A DNA stretch of 6,462 nt from Flavobacteriaceae bacterium. GTDB taxonomy: Bacteria > Bacteroidota > Bacteroidia > Flavobacteriales > Flavobacteriaceae. The notes under the pieces were generated by a model. That model did no database searches, was not told the DNA's origin, and saw nothing but the letters and a program-made list of their open reading frames with translations. Position 1 is the stretch's first letter; each line of letters starts with the position of its first letter. The DNA is taken from positions 339,742-346,203 of the forward strand of contig CP070731.1 in assembly GCA_020347545.1 (NCBI GenBank), written 5' to 3'. Positions 1 through 6,462 of this stretch are shown here, one piece after another. The translations under genes and the position numbers were made by a program.

Positions 1-318
1 AATTCCACAAAAATAGCGGGAGTCATAGCAACCAATACGACCATTTCCAGAGAAGGGCTGCAATCTGAAAATAGAGGTGAAACCGGAGGATTAAGTGGTA
101 AACCCGTCAGAGAGAGGTCTACTGAAGTAATCAGGTACCTTGCTGATAAATCCAACAAAGCTTTTCCTATCATTGGCGTAGGAGGAATTCATTCTGAAGA
201 AGATGCAAAAGAAAAACTTGAAGCGGGTGCGGACCTTGTACAGTTGTATACGGGTTTTATCTATGAAGGCCCGGGGCTGGTAAAGAGGATTAATAAAAGT
301 TTATTGAACCGGAAGTAA
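1..318 (+). CDS. pyrD: Dihydroorotate dehydrogenase (quinone), class 2, C-terminal fragment
   Basis: Frame 1 is open from the left edge and ends in TAA at 316-318, giving the last 105 residues; the 5' part lies outside the window. The enzyme oxidises dihydroorotate to orotate in pyrimidine biosynthesis, using FMN and passing electrons to membrane quinone in class 2 members. The visible part is the C-terminal third of the TIM barrel. Numbering from the first visible codon, it shows GVIATNTT (7-14), GGLSGKP (29-35), IIGVGGI (57-63) and AGADLVQLYTGFIYEGPGL (75-93). The GVGGI and LYTGF stretches belong to the FMN phosphate site in this family, and the wording of these motifs fits class 2 better than class 1. 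The class-defining catalytic serine and the N-terminal membrane helices are outside the window, so the class call rests on overall similarity. It converges on the next gene with a 12-base gap. Confidence 0.95.
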   Translation, partial: NSTKIAGVIATNTTISREGLQSENRGETGGLSGKPVRERSTEVIRYLADKSNKAFPIIGVGGIHSEEDAKEKLEAGADLVQLYTGFIYEGPGLVKRINKSLLNRK

Positions 319-325
319 TTACTTC
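312..325. repeat. 14-base perfect palindrome at the convergent gene junction
   Basis: GAAGTAATTACTTC is its own reverse complement with no loop. It covers the pyrD stop codon (316-318) and most of the 12-base gap before the stop of the opposing gene. A weaker outer inverted repeat, CGGAA (310-314) with TTCCG (336-340), surrounds it. It could help terminate transcription from both sides, but there is no long T-run, so its role is uncertain and it may be chance. Confidence 0.4.
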
Positions 326-330
326 GACAA

Positions 331-1038
331 TTAAATTCCGTAATTAGCCAAAAGCGATTTTTTCAAATAATTCTTTTCCGGATAGTAGATGAACAAAAGT
401 GATCCGTTTTTAATCTTATGGATAACTTCGCTGTAGTTTTCCTTCGGAAGTGAAGGACATCCGAGACTTCGACCCAATCTGCCGTTATTCTTGATGAAGA
501 CGGAACTGACATAATCAGCTGCATGCACAACAATGGCTCTTTTCCTCGCATTGCTATTGGTGTATTCAAGGCCGTCAAGTCTCAGCGATAAACCATGTTT
601 CCCATGATATGTTTCCGCCGTTCGATAGAAGCCTATGCTGCTTTTGAAGGAGCCTTCTTCATTGGAAAAATATTTTGCATATTCTCCCCCGGAATTTCTT
701 CCGTGAGCGACAATACTTTTATGAATGACTTTTTTCTTTTCAAGATCTATAAGGAAGAAACGATTTTTATTGGCTGAGACACTCATATCAATAACGGTCA
801 GCAAACTGTGCTCCTCGATCTGCCCCTCATCTTTCAGTTTTACATAACCTTTAAGCCCTGTTTCAAAGGCATCGTATTCAAGATCCGGTTCATTGAGCTC
901 TTGATACAATTCCTTGGCATATACCTCGAAGTCTTCTATTTCTATAAGAAGTCTATGTTCTTTATTGAGAGAATAGAGGTGGGTTGTCACCATGGAAACC
1001 GCTAAAAAACAAAACAAGAATAAATTTTTGCTTATCAT
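331..1038 (-). CDS. Secreted YkuD_2-type murein L,D-transpeptidase-like protein
   Basis: This 235-residue protein probably acts in the periplasm on peptidoglycan, where YkuD-fold enzymes join stem peptides through an active-site cysteine. Residues 1 to about 23 form a signal peptide: a Lys near the start, a hydrophobic run LFLFCFLAVSMV, then a polar turn. The only early Cys (10) sits inside the hydrophobic core and does not make a lipobox. The catalytic block is in the C-terminal half: IVVHAADYVSS (169-179) with His172, then GRLGRSLGCPSLP (187-199) with Cys194, followed by NGSLLFIYYP (211-220). This GR-S-x-GCP-x-P arrangement is typical of the YkuD_2 family (Pfam PF13645) rather than classical YkuD with SHGC. 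Residues 25-80 are less conserved and have no recognised domain. ATG at 1036-1038 is the only start placed just before the signal peptide; no good Shine-Dalgarno site is visible, as usual in Bacteroidota. The substrate and true activity (transpeptidase or carboxypeptidase) are inferred from the family. Confidence 0.85.
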   Translation of the reverse strand: MISKNLFLFCFLAVSMVTTHLYSLNKEHRLLIEIEDFEVYAKELYQELNEPDLEYDAFETGLKGYVKLKDEGQIEEHSLLTVIDMSVSANKNRFFLIDLEKKKVIHKSIVAHGRNSGGEYAKYFSNEEGSFKSSIGFYRTAETYHGKHGLSLRLDGLEYTNSNARKRAIVVHAADYVSSVFIKNNGRLGRSLGCPSLPKENYSEVIHKIKNGSLLFIYYPEKNYLKKSLLANYGI

Positions 1039-1061
1039 ATGATCAATAACTATAGGCGGCA

Positions 1062-1095
1062 GTTGAAAACAGGCCTAAGATATACCTGTTGAAAA
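1062..1095. repeat. Direct and inverted repeat cluster upstream of the L,D-transpeptidase gene
   Basis: GTTGAAAA occurs at 1062-1069 and again at 1088-1095, 26 bases apart. Between and overlapping them is an inverted repeat, AACAGG (1068-1073) and CCTGTT (1085-1090), with an 11-base loop. It lies between the possible -7 box (1106-1113) and the ATG at 1038, so it would sit in the mRNA leader of the transpeptidase gene. It might be a protein-binding site or leader hairpin; with 6-base arms in AT-rich DNA, chance is possible. Confidence 0.3.
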
Positions 1096-1105
1096 TAATT
1101 AAATA

Positions 1106-1113
1106 CAAAGTTA
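1106..1113 (-). promoter_or_regulatory. Possible Bacteroidota -7 box (TAACTTTG) for the L,D-transpeptidase gene
   Basis: Read on the minus strand this is TAACTTTG, matching the TAnnTTTG -7 consensus of Bacteroidota primary sigma promoters. It lies 67 bases before the ATG. A TTTG is present at 1127-1130, but only 13 bases upstream of the box, shorter than the usual spacing of about 17-23, and no better -33 match is seen. The call rests on the -7 box and position only. Confidence 0.35.
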
Positions 1114-1160
1114 CCATTTTTCTCGTCAAAAAAAATAATTTATCATTTTTTTAACTGAAA

Positions 1161-1193
1161 ACCAGACAGGTAGTGAAAATAGTTCAGCCTGGT
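1161..1193 (-). terminator. Weak hairpin at the end of the E1 gene, possible terminator
   Basis: On the minus strand ACCAGGC (1187-1193) can pair with GTCTGGT (1161-1167) in a 7-pair stem including one G-U pair, with a loop of 19 bases and then only TTTT. The left arm begins in the E1 stop codon. The large loop and short T-run make it a poor intrinsic terminator. Confidence 0.25.
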
Positions 1194-3646
1194 CAGGAAT
1201 ATAAACTTTTGAATTTAGAAGGGTTACTTTCCTGCATCACTCGGTAAACTCCTTCAAAAATATCATTGACAGAAGGTTTGGAAAAATAATCCCCGTCCGT
1301 TCCATAGGCCGGTCTGTGTGCCTTGGCCGTTATGGTAGTCGGTTTACTGTCTAAATAATTATAAGCTCCTTGTTTGTTTACGATTTCCTCAAGAAGATAG
1401 GCTGATGCTCCTCCGGGAATATCCTCATCAATAACTACAAGGCGATTTGTTTTTCTGACACTTTCCAATACTTCATGCTCCAGGTCAAAGGGCAATAATG
1501 ATTGTACATCAATGATTTCCGCATCAATTCCAACCTGTGAGAGGTCTTTTGAGGCTTCCTCTACCAGCCTTAAAGTGGATCCATAAGATACAAGAGTAAT
1601 GTCACTGCCTTCCTTCACCGTTTCAACAACACCAATAGGAGTTGTGAACGCTCCAAGATTGACAGGCATTCTTTCTTTTAACCTGTATCCATTCAGGTTT
1701 TCCACAACAATTGCCGGCTCGTCAGATTGAATAAGCGTGTTGTAAAAACCTGCGGCCTTGGTCATGTTTCGGGGAACCAAAAGATAGACCCCGCGAACCA
1801 AATTGATCAGACTACCCATTTGAGATCCAGAATGCCAGATACCCTCCAACCGATGCCCTCTGGTTCTTATGATTAAAGGAGCCACTTGTTTACCAAATGT
1901 CCTGTACCTAAGGGTCGCCAGATCATCTGTTAATACGTGGGTTGCGTAAAAAATATAATCCAGATACTGGATTTCAGCGATGGGTCGAAGCCCTCTCATA
2001 GCCATTCCAATCCCCTGTCCAATAATTGTCGTTTCCCTAATTCCCGTGTCATAAACCCGTTCCTCTCCATGCTTTTCCTGAAGACCTTCCAGTCCTTGAT
2101 TAACGTCTCCGATTTTTCCGGAATCCTCTCCGAAAATCATAATTTTTTTATGCTTTTTAAGCAAGAAGTCAAAATTGTCCCTGAGGATCAGTCTCGCATC
2201 CACATCTTCGGCCTCATCATCGTATTCTGGCTCAACTTCAGCAATGTTTGTAGCTCTGGAATCAAGTTCACTGTAAAGGTGCGTACTGTATTTTGGTTGC
2301 TGCAGTTCCATGTAGTCCATCAGCCAATTCTGGAGTAACTCTTTTTCCTTGAACTCCTCGTTTCTAAGATAAATAAGACTTTTTCTCCCAAGGGTTAAAA
2401 TATTTTTACGGATCGGTTCATCAATTGATTCAAGTTCCCTTTTCAATTTTTCCAAAAAGATCTCGTTTTCGCTCTTTTTCGCCGCTTTTTCAAGTAGCGC
2501 AAGCAGTTCTTTCCTTTCCTTTAACATCGGTTCGAGGAAAGCGTTCCAGGAATCGGTCTTTGCCTTACGGACCTCAAGCTTGGCTTCTTTTTCCAGATCT
2601 TTTAAATCTTGCTCACTTTCCACAAACTTCAAAACTTCACCATCCGGGTCCTCCAACTCAAAATTCAGGATCCATTCTCTCATTTTGGCGATGCAATCAT
2701 GTTCTTTTTCCCATGCAAGTCTTTCTTTACTCTTATATCTTTCATGAGATCCAGAAGTTGAATGCCCTTGAGGCTGTGTCAGCTCTTTTACATGAATCAT
2801 CACAGGAATATGCTCTTCTCTGGCTATTTTTGCGGCTTTGGTGTAGGCATCCACTAGCTGCGTATAGTTCCATCCGTTAACGACAAAAATTTCATAGCCG
2901 TCACCATCACCTTCACGCTGAAAGCCTTTTAAAACTTCAGAAATACTTTCTTTTGTAGTTTGATATTTTGAATGTACTGATATTCCGTATTCATCATCCC
3001 AAATACTAATGACCATTGGGACTTTCAATACACCTGCGGCATTTATCGTTTCGAAAAAAGGGCCCTCCGAGGTACTGGCGTTACCTATGGTTCCCCAGGC
3101 AATTTCATTTCCATGGTCTGAAAGAATATTATCTTCATCCAGCCCTTCTATTTTTCTGAATTTCTTTGAAGCCTCTGCAAGTCCTAAAAGTCTTGGCATC
3201 TGACCCGAGGTTGGGGAGATATCCGAGCTCACATTGTATTGCTCCTTTAAATTTTTCCATGATCCGTCTTCGTCGATGGAGTGGGTTGCAAAATGCCCAT
3301 TCATCTGTCGGCCAGCTGAAAATGAATCCGCTTCAATATCCGGATGCGCGTACAAACTCGAAAAAAAGTGTCTTGGACTATATTCGCCAAGGGCCATCAT
3401 AAAGGTCTGGTCACGGTAATATCCTGATCTCCAATCTCCTTTTTTAAAGGCTTTGGCCATAGCGAGTTGAGGAACTTCCTTTCCTCCTCCAAAGATTCCA
3501 AACTTTGCCTTTCCGGTTAAAACCTCACGCCTTCCCAGTAAACTGCACTCCCTGCTTATGACAGCTGTTTTGTAGTCCTTCAGGACCTCATTTTTAAATT
3601 CTAGAAATGACAATTTTTTTGAAGATTCAAGCGTCTTTTTGATCAT
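1193..3646 (-). CDS. 2-oxoacid dehydrogenase E1, fused alpha and beta subunits (probably branched-chain type)
   Basis: This 817-residue protein is a thiamine diphosphate (ThDP) dependent decarboxylase that loads the acyl group onto the lipoyl domain of an E2 partner. The E1-alpha part spans about 40-330: RSGYYRDQ (73-80), a ThDP/metal block from GNAS (188-191) to WDDEYGIS (216-223), and GHSTSGSHERY (294-304), equal to the GHSxSD loop of E1-alpha. A charged, helix-rich linker fills about 330-480. The E1-beta part follows: FGEDSG (505-510), VYDTGIRET (531-539) with the likely catalytic Glu538, the HSGSQ stretch with His605 or its neighbour in IWHSGSQ (603-609), and a transketolase C-terminal domain from about 665 with DEDIPGGA (740-747). 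Two-subunit E1 pairs total about 650-750 residues, so the linker accounts for the extra length. Bacteroidota genomes often have such a fusion, annotated as 2-oxoisovalerate dehydrogenase E1, but no E2 or E3 gene is in view and substrate preference cannot be read. ATG at 3644-3646 follows a promoter-like box closely, supporting this start. The usual GDG...NN residues are replaced by GNA...DD. Confidence 0.9.
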   Translation of the reverse strand: MIKKTLESSKKLSFLEFKNEVLKDYKTAVISRECSLLGRREVLTGKAKFGIFGGGKEVPQLAMAKAFKKGDWRSGYYRDQTFMMALGEYSPRHFFSSLYAHPDIEADSFSAGRQMNGHFATHSIDEDGSWKNLKEQYNVSSDISPTSGQMPRLLGLAEASKKFRKIEGLDEDNILSDHGNEIAWGTIGNASTSEGPFFETINAAGVLKVPMVISIWDDEYGISVHSKYQTTKESISEVLKGFQREGDGDGYEIFVVNGWNYTQLVDAYTKAAKIAREEHIPVMIHVKELTQPQGHSTSGSHERYKSKERLAWEKEHDCIAKMREWILNFELEDPDGEVLKFVESEQDLKDLEKEAKLEVRKAKTDSWNAFLEPMLKERKELLALLEKAAKKSENEIFLEKLKRELESIDEPIRKNILTLGRKSLIYLRNEEFKEKELLQNWLMDYMELQQPKYSTHLYSELDSRATNIAEVEPEYDDEAEDVDARLILRDNFDFLLKKHKKIMIFGEDSGKIGDVNQGLEGLQEKHGEERVYDTGIRETTIIGQGIGMAMRGLRPIAEIQYLDYIFYATHVLTDDLATLRYRTFGKQVAPLIIRTRGHRLEGIWHSGSQMGSLINLVRGVYLLVPRNMTKAAGFYNTLIQSDEPAIVVENLNGYRLKERMPVNLGAFTTPIGVVETVKEGSDITLVSYGSTLRLVEEASKDLSQVGIDAEIIDVQSLLPFDLEHEVLESVRKTNRLVVIDEDIPGGASAYLLEEIVNKQGAYNYLDSKPTTITAKAHRPAYGTDGDYFSKPSVNDIFEGVYRVMQESNPSKFKSLYS

Positions 3647-3670
3647 ATAACTAAGACTTTAGGAGTTGAG

Positions 3671-3695
3671 CAAATATACAAAAAATAAGAGCAAA
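3671..3695 (-). promoter_or_regulatory. Possible promoter of the E1 gene (TATATTTG box)
   Basis: On the minus strand TATATTTG (3671-3678) matches the TAnnTTTG -7 consensus of Bacteroidota. It lies 24 bases before the ATG at 3646, which would give a short leader. A TTTG sits at 3692-3695, 13 bases upstream of the box, which is too short for the usual -33 spacing; no TTTG is found at the expected distance. Confidence 0.4.
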
Positions 3696-3749
3696 TTTCG
3701 GTTGATCTAAGTAGCTGTAATAGAGAGACTAATCCTAATTCATCAAAAT

Positions 3750-3782
3750 CGAAAAAGGGAGGATCAGTAAAATCCTCTTTTG
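3750..3782 (-). terminator. Probable intrinsic terminator overlapping the stop codon of the barrel-protein gene
   Basis: On the minus strand GAGGAT (3772-3777), a 7-base loop TTTACTG, and ATCCTC (3759-3764) form a perfect 6-pair stem. Beyond two mismatches, A-T pairs can extend it, and CC then five T follow the stem. The TGA stop (3764-3766) begins in the loop and ends in the right arm. The stem is short, so strength is uncertain, but its place and the T-run suit a factor-independent terminator that separates this gene from the E1 gene. Confidence 0.45.
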
Positions 3783-6462
3783 ATCAGGTTGTAAATTCTT
3801 TCAAAATCAAGGGTCAGTACAAATCGTATCCTTGAAGCATAATCTGAGAATTCCGGTTCAAATCCCAGACTTGATTGAAGGGGAAAATAGACTTCCAGAA
3901 AGTTATGTATAAAATTCAACCTGACACCTGAGTCGTACCTGAACCTTGGATTTTCATTTCGGCTTTTTAAGAATCCGGCATCGGCATAAACTTCTATCCA
4001 TCTCCAAACACTTATACTTGCATTTGTACTAAAAATCCATTCATCCGCGTATGGATCCTCGAAAATACTTTTAAACCCTCCTTCGGTGATAATTATTTCC
4101 TGACTTAGAAATCCTGAACTTTCAGATCGTCCAAGGTAGTTCAGGTCGAACAAATAGTCACTGGGACGGTCAGAAGCAAAACTAAAAAAATCACTTGAAG
4201 TATTGTTGAACAAAAAGGTTCCGAGGTAGAGTCTCAAGTCGATATAGCGGTTAATATTTGTCAGTTTTCGGTATCGAACATCAAGGGAAACCTTGCTAAA
4301 GTCTTTTTGATATTGAAAATCGGCAAAATACCTGAGATCATTCACGATTTCAGGTTTGGAATAGCCATATCTAAAATTCAGAATATTGTATTTAAATGTT
4401 TCTGAATCCATCGTATCATCTGGTAGTTCCTTATCTACCATTACATACCTGGCTGTCAAAGCTTTGCCTCCCACGTCTCGTAGGGAATTTCTTTTAAAAT
4501 CAATACTTACAAAAGGAGTGAATTTGTTGAATGCGAGATCCTGATCATAATGAGAGCGGCTGGCTGCAAAACCGGCTCGATATCTGTAAACACTGGTTTT
4601 TTGAGGTAAATGCTCATACCCGAATCCTAGACCTCCTGTTAGCTCATTACTCTTAAATCCGTAAACGGGCGATGCAGTAAACAACCATTTCTTTTTAAAA
4701 AGAGCCTGATTATAAATGGTAGGACCCAGCATAAATCCATCATAAAAATTATAACCCACATAAGGCCTGTAAAAGACTTGATTGTAATAGGGGTTTTCTA
4801 TATCTCTGAAAAAAGTAACTTTTAGAGGCCGGTTCAACAGTTTTTTGTCGAGCCTTTTCCAGTTGTCCCTCAAATTCTCCTCTGGAATGAGATATTCATA
4901 ATTAAGGTTCAGGCGATCGATATCTTTCGTTGGAACCGTAACAGTTGTCTTATCTTCAAGCGGTTCGATCCATTGCTCGTATTTAACTGTTTTTTTATCA
5001 AGTCCGTAAAGGAGCATGGGAGCTGTGAAATTACTTCTGTTCCTGATCGTTACATGAACGGAGTCCTTATCTTTTTCAATTTTATCTATGGTATAGTTGA
5101 TCTTATTATTGGTGTTCAGGTAGTCCCCGAAGAACCAATCGAGATTCTTGTCCGCTTTTGAAACCAGAATCTTGTTAAACTTTTCGGTTGTGGAGAGTTT
5201 TAAGGCATTATCCTTGTAGTAGGACTTTAGACTGGATCTTACAACGTCTTTTTCAAGATAGGCATCCAAATACCTCAATCCAAGGCCTGATTTGTATTTA
5301 TTGACCAGTTTTAAATTGATATTTGACAGGGAGTCTGCTCGCGTCGTTAAAGACTGATCGAGCTGTTTCCTGGCTGAAAACTGATACACAAAAGGATATT
5401 TCCCATTGAAATCCAGTTGGGCAATATTGTACCTTCGGATTCCCCATTTTTTAGAAACATTTCCGATTGCTTTCACCTCAGGATAATACTGTTTTACATA
5501 TTCCATCATCAAATAGATCTGTATTCCATCTGCCAGCCAATTGTCTTCTCGCGGGTTGGTCAATATCGTATTTTCAATATACCGATCGGTTAAGGCCTTG
5601 AATATTTTAATATCCCATTCAAAAATATCAGAAAAAGGGTTTAATTTTTTTGGTAGTTGATTAAAGCCGTAGACAGGTCTTTTAAGGTAGGTAGTCTGAC
5701 TCACAAGTAATTTTGAATGAGGGTACGCTCCAAGGTGCTCCGAAATAAAGTCAAGTTGCCTTTGCAGTACATCGACTTTAATATTTTCAGTCAGGTTTTT
5801 ACTTTTTATGTTAGTAACAATATCAGGCCCAGTAGTGGGGTATATTGAATAATCATTTCGCGGCTGGATACTTAATTCGGTATCAAGACGGTTCTTTCCG
5901 TTTAATTTGTATAAGACATGATCCTCTTTGATAATGACCTCTTGTTCAAGGTCAGAATTTAAAGTATAACCCAATGGTATGGAGAACTCTATATCAATAT
6001 TAGCCGGATGCATATAATGATCATCCATGTTCAGGTTGCTGAACAGATGCCATTTACTGTTAAAAACAGCAGGAGTTATGTGCCAATACCTTAATTTATA
6101 ACCCAGAGGATTACGTCCGTATCGGGTGTATTTATCCTTAGGTACCTTGATTTCATAGGTGATTTCAATTTTTGTTGAATCTCCAGGGTTCAATGAATTG
6201 GGAAGGACTACCTTTATGATGTCAGCTGCATCTCTTAGTTCTCGGAAATAGACATTTAAATTGTCGCATGTCAGCGATCGGATGGCGGAATATCCCCTGT
6301 CCTTAATATTTGCGAAATAGAGACTTTTATTGTAATCTTCAATCAACCTTCGGGTAAGAGGCGTAGTTTTGTCTTTGTAGCTATTCGCCCAATTTAGCAG
6401 GTAAATCGTATCCAATATGCTGTCAGAATGGTTAAAATAGGTGATTTCCTGATCTATTAGAA
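3764..6462 (-). CDS. Outer-membrane beta-barrel protein with degenerate M1-like (gluzincin) peptidase domain, 5' truncated
   Basis: The frame is open from the right edge to TGA at 3764-3766; the first complete codon is 6458-6460, so 898 residues are visible and the true start, with any signal peptide, lies outside. A TTG at 6413-6415 (residue 1 in this numbering) is not a convincing start, since 15 further codons upstream (LIDQEITYFNHSDSI) read as continuing protein. Residues 1-200 look like the beta-rich N-terminal domain of M1-type peptidases (NWANSYKD, LYFANIKDRG). Residues 201-435 are mostly helical and match the position of the thermolysin-like catalytic domain, ending in LDWFFGDYL (425-433). 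WLADGIQIYLMMEY (293-306) corresponds to the WLNEGFAxY helix of M1 enzymes, but no HExxH exists anywhere in view. Residues 440-510 resemble a small beta-sandwich. From about 530 to the end, alternating aromatic and polar strands (YRPYVGYNFYDG, FRYGYSK, IRFVLTLDF) suggest an outer-membrane barrel. Function is unknown; a chaperone, binding or assembly role is only a guess. Confidence 0.75.
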   Translation of the reverse strand, partial: LIDQEITYFNHSDSILDTIYLLNWANSYKDKTTPLTRRLIEDYNKSLYFANIKDRGYSAIRSLTCDNLNVYFRELRDAADIIKVVLPNSLNPGDSTKIEITYEIKVPKDKYTRYGRNPLGYKLRYWHITPAVFNSKWHLFSNLNMDDHYMHPANIDIEFSIPLGYTLNSDLEQEVIIKEDHVLYKLNGKNRLDTELSIQPRNDYSIYPTTGPDIVTNIKSKNLTENIKVDVLQRQLDFISEHLGAYPHSKLLVSQTTYLKRPVYGFNQLPKKLNPFSDIFEWDIKIFKALTDRYIENTILTNPREDNWLADGIQIYLMMEYVKQYYPEVKAIGNVSKKWGIRRYNIAQLDFNGKYPFVYQFSARKQLDQSLTTRADSLSNINLKLVNKYKSGLGLRYLDAYLEKDVVRSSLKSYYKDNALKLSTTEKFNKILVSKADKNLDWFFGDYLNTNNKINYTIDKIEKDKDSVHVTIRNRSNFTAPMLLYGLDKKTVKYEQWIEPLEDKTTVTVPTKDIDRLNLNYEYLIPEENLRDNWKRLDKKLLNRPLKVTFFRDIENPYYNQVFYRPYVGYNFYDGFMLGPTIYNQALFKKKWLFTASPVYGFKSNELTGGLGFGYEHLPQKTSVYRYRAGFAASRSHYDQDLAFNKFTPFVSIDFKRNSLRDVGGKALTARYVMVDKELPDDTMDSETFKYNILNFRYGYSKPEIVNDLRYFADFQYQKDFSKVSLDVRYRKLTNINRYIDLRLYLGTFLFNNTSSDFFSFASDRPSDYLFDLNYLGRSESSGFLSQEIIITEGGFKSIFEDPYADEWIFSTNASISVWRWIEVYADAGFLKSRNENPRFRYDSGVRLNFIHNFLEVYFPLQSSLGFEPEFSDYASRIRFVLTLDFERIYNLIKRGFY

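Noticed and set aside
595..1005. Small plus-strand open frames opposite the transpeptidase gene
   Set aside because: They are antisense to a gene with signal peptide and catalytic motif, and their translations are low-information and Phe/Ile-rich, as expected by chance.
1009..1038. Lipoprotein signal in the transpeptidase-like protein because of Cys10
   Set aside because: Cys10 is in the middle of the hydrophobic stretch and is not preceded by a lipobox or followed by a mature-type region, so an ordinary signal peptide is more likely.
1937..2880. Plus-strand open frames of 133 and 151 codons opposite the E1 gene
   Set aside because: They are antisense to a clearly recognised enzyme, their translations show no domain or motif, and they have no promoter-like box; they are shadows of the real gene.
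2897..2911. GDGDG (residues 246-250 of the E1) as the ThDP GDG motif
   Set aside because: It lies after the WDDEYGIS stretch, in the loop before the segment equal to VDGxD of E1-alpha, so it is in the wrong place; the real motif position is GNA at 188-190.
6413..6415. TTG as the start codon of the barrel-protein gene
   Set aside because: The frame stays open for 15 more codons to the window edge and the upstream residues read as continuing protein; no signal peptide follows the TTG, which an outer-membrane protein needs.
1..6462. Mobile element, CRISPR array, tRNA or rRNA
   Set aside because: No transposase or integrase, no evenly spaced repeats, no recognisable tRNA or rRNA stretch, and no change in composition suggesting an island was seen on either strand.

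Overview
The window looks like ordinary chromosomal DNA from a member of the Bacteroidota, most likely a flavobacterium. The reasons are a moderately AT-rich composition, TAnnTTTG promoter-type boxes upstream of two genes, little sign of Shine-Dalgarno sites, a single-chain alpha/beta 2-oxoacid dehydrogenase E1, and a large protease-like protein ending in an outer-membrane beta-barrel. Species cannot be read from the sequence.

Layout: a pyrD fragment on the plus strand (last 105 codons of a class 2 dihydroorotate dehydrogenase) enters from the left edge. Twelve bases after its stop it meets the 3' end of a minus-strand gene for a secreted YkuD_2-type L,D-transpeptidase-like protein (331-1038). 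A 154-base spacer (1039-1192) holds a possible promoter, a small repeat cluster and a weak hairpin. Next, also on the minus strand, is the 817-residue E1 protein (1193-3646). A 117-base spacer carries a promoter-like box and a terminator-like hairpin, and the last gene (3764 to beyond 6462, minus) is cut by the right edge at its 5' end. No stretch over 300 bases lacks a gene.

The three minus-strand genes probably do not form one tight operon: the gaps are 154 and 117 bases and each gap shows its own promoter-like box. Their roles (peptidoglycan cross-linking or remodelling, oxidative decarboxylation of 2-oxoacids, and an outer-membrane protein with a degenerate peptidase domain) share no obvious pathway, and pyrD is pyrimidine biosynthesis.

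I see no clear new multi-gene system, mobile element, CRISPR array or RNA gene. The two points most worth following are inside proteins. The E1 has a gap-free variant of the thiamine diphosphate motif in which the usual Asp and Asn metal ligands are swapped. The barrel protein resembles a gluzincin (M1-like) peptidase but has no HExxH in the visible part.
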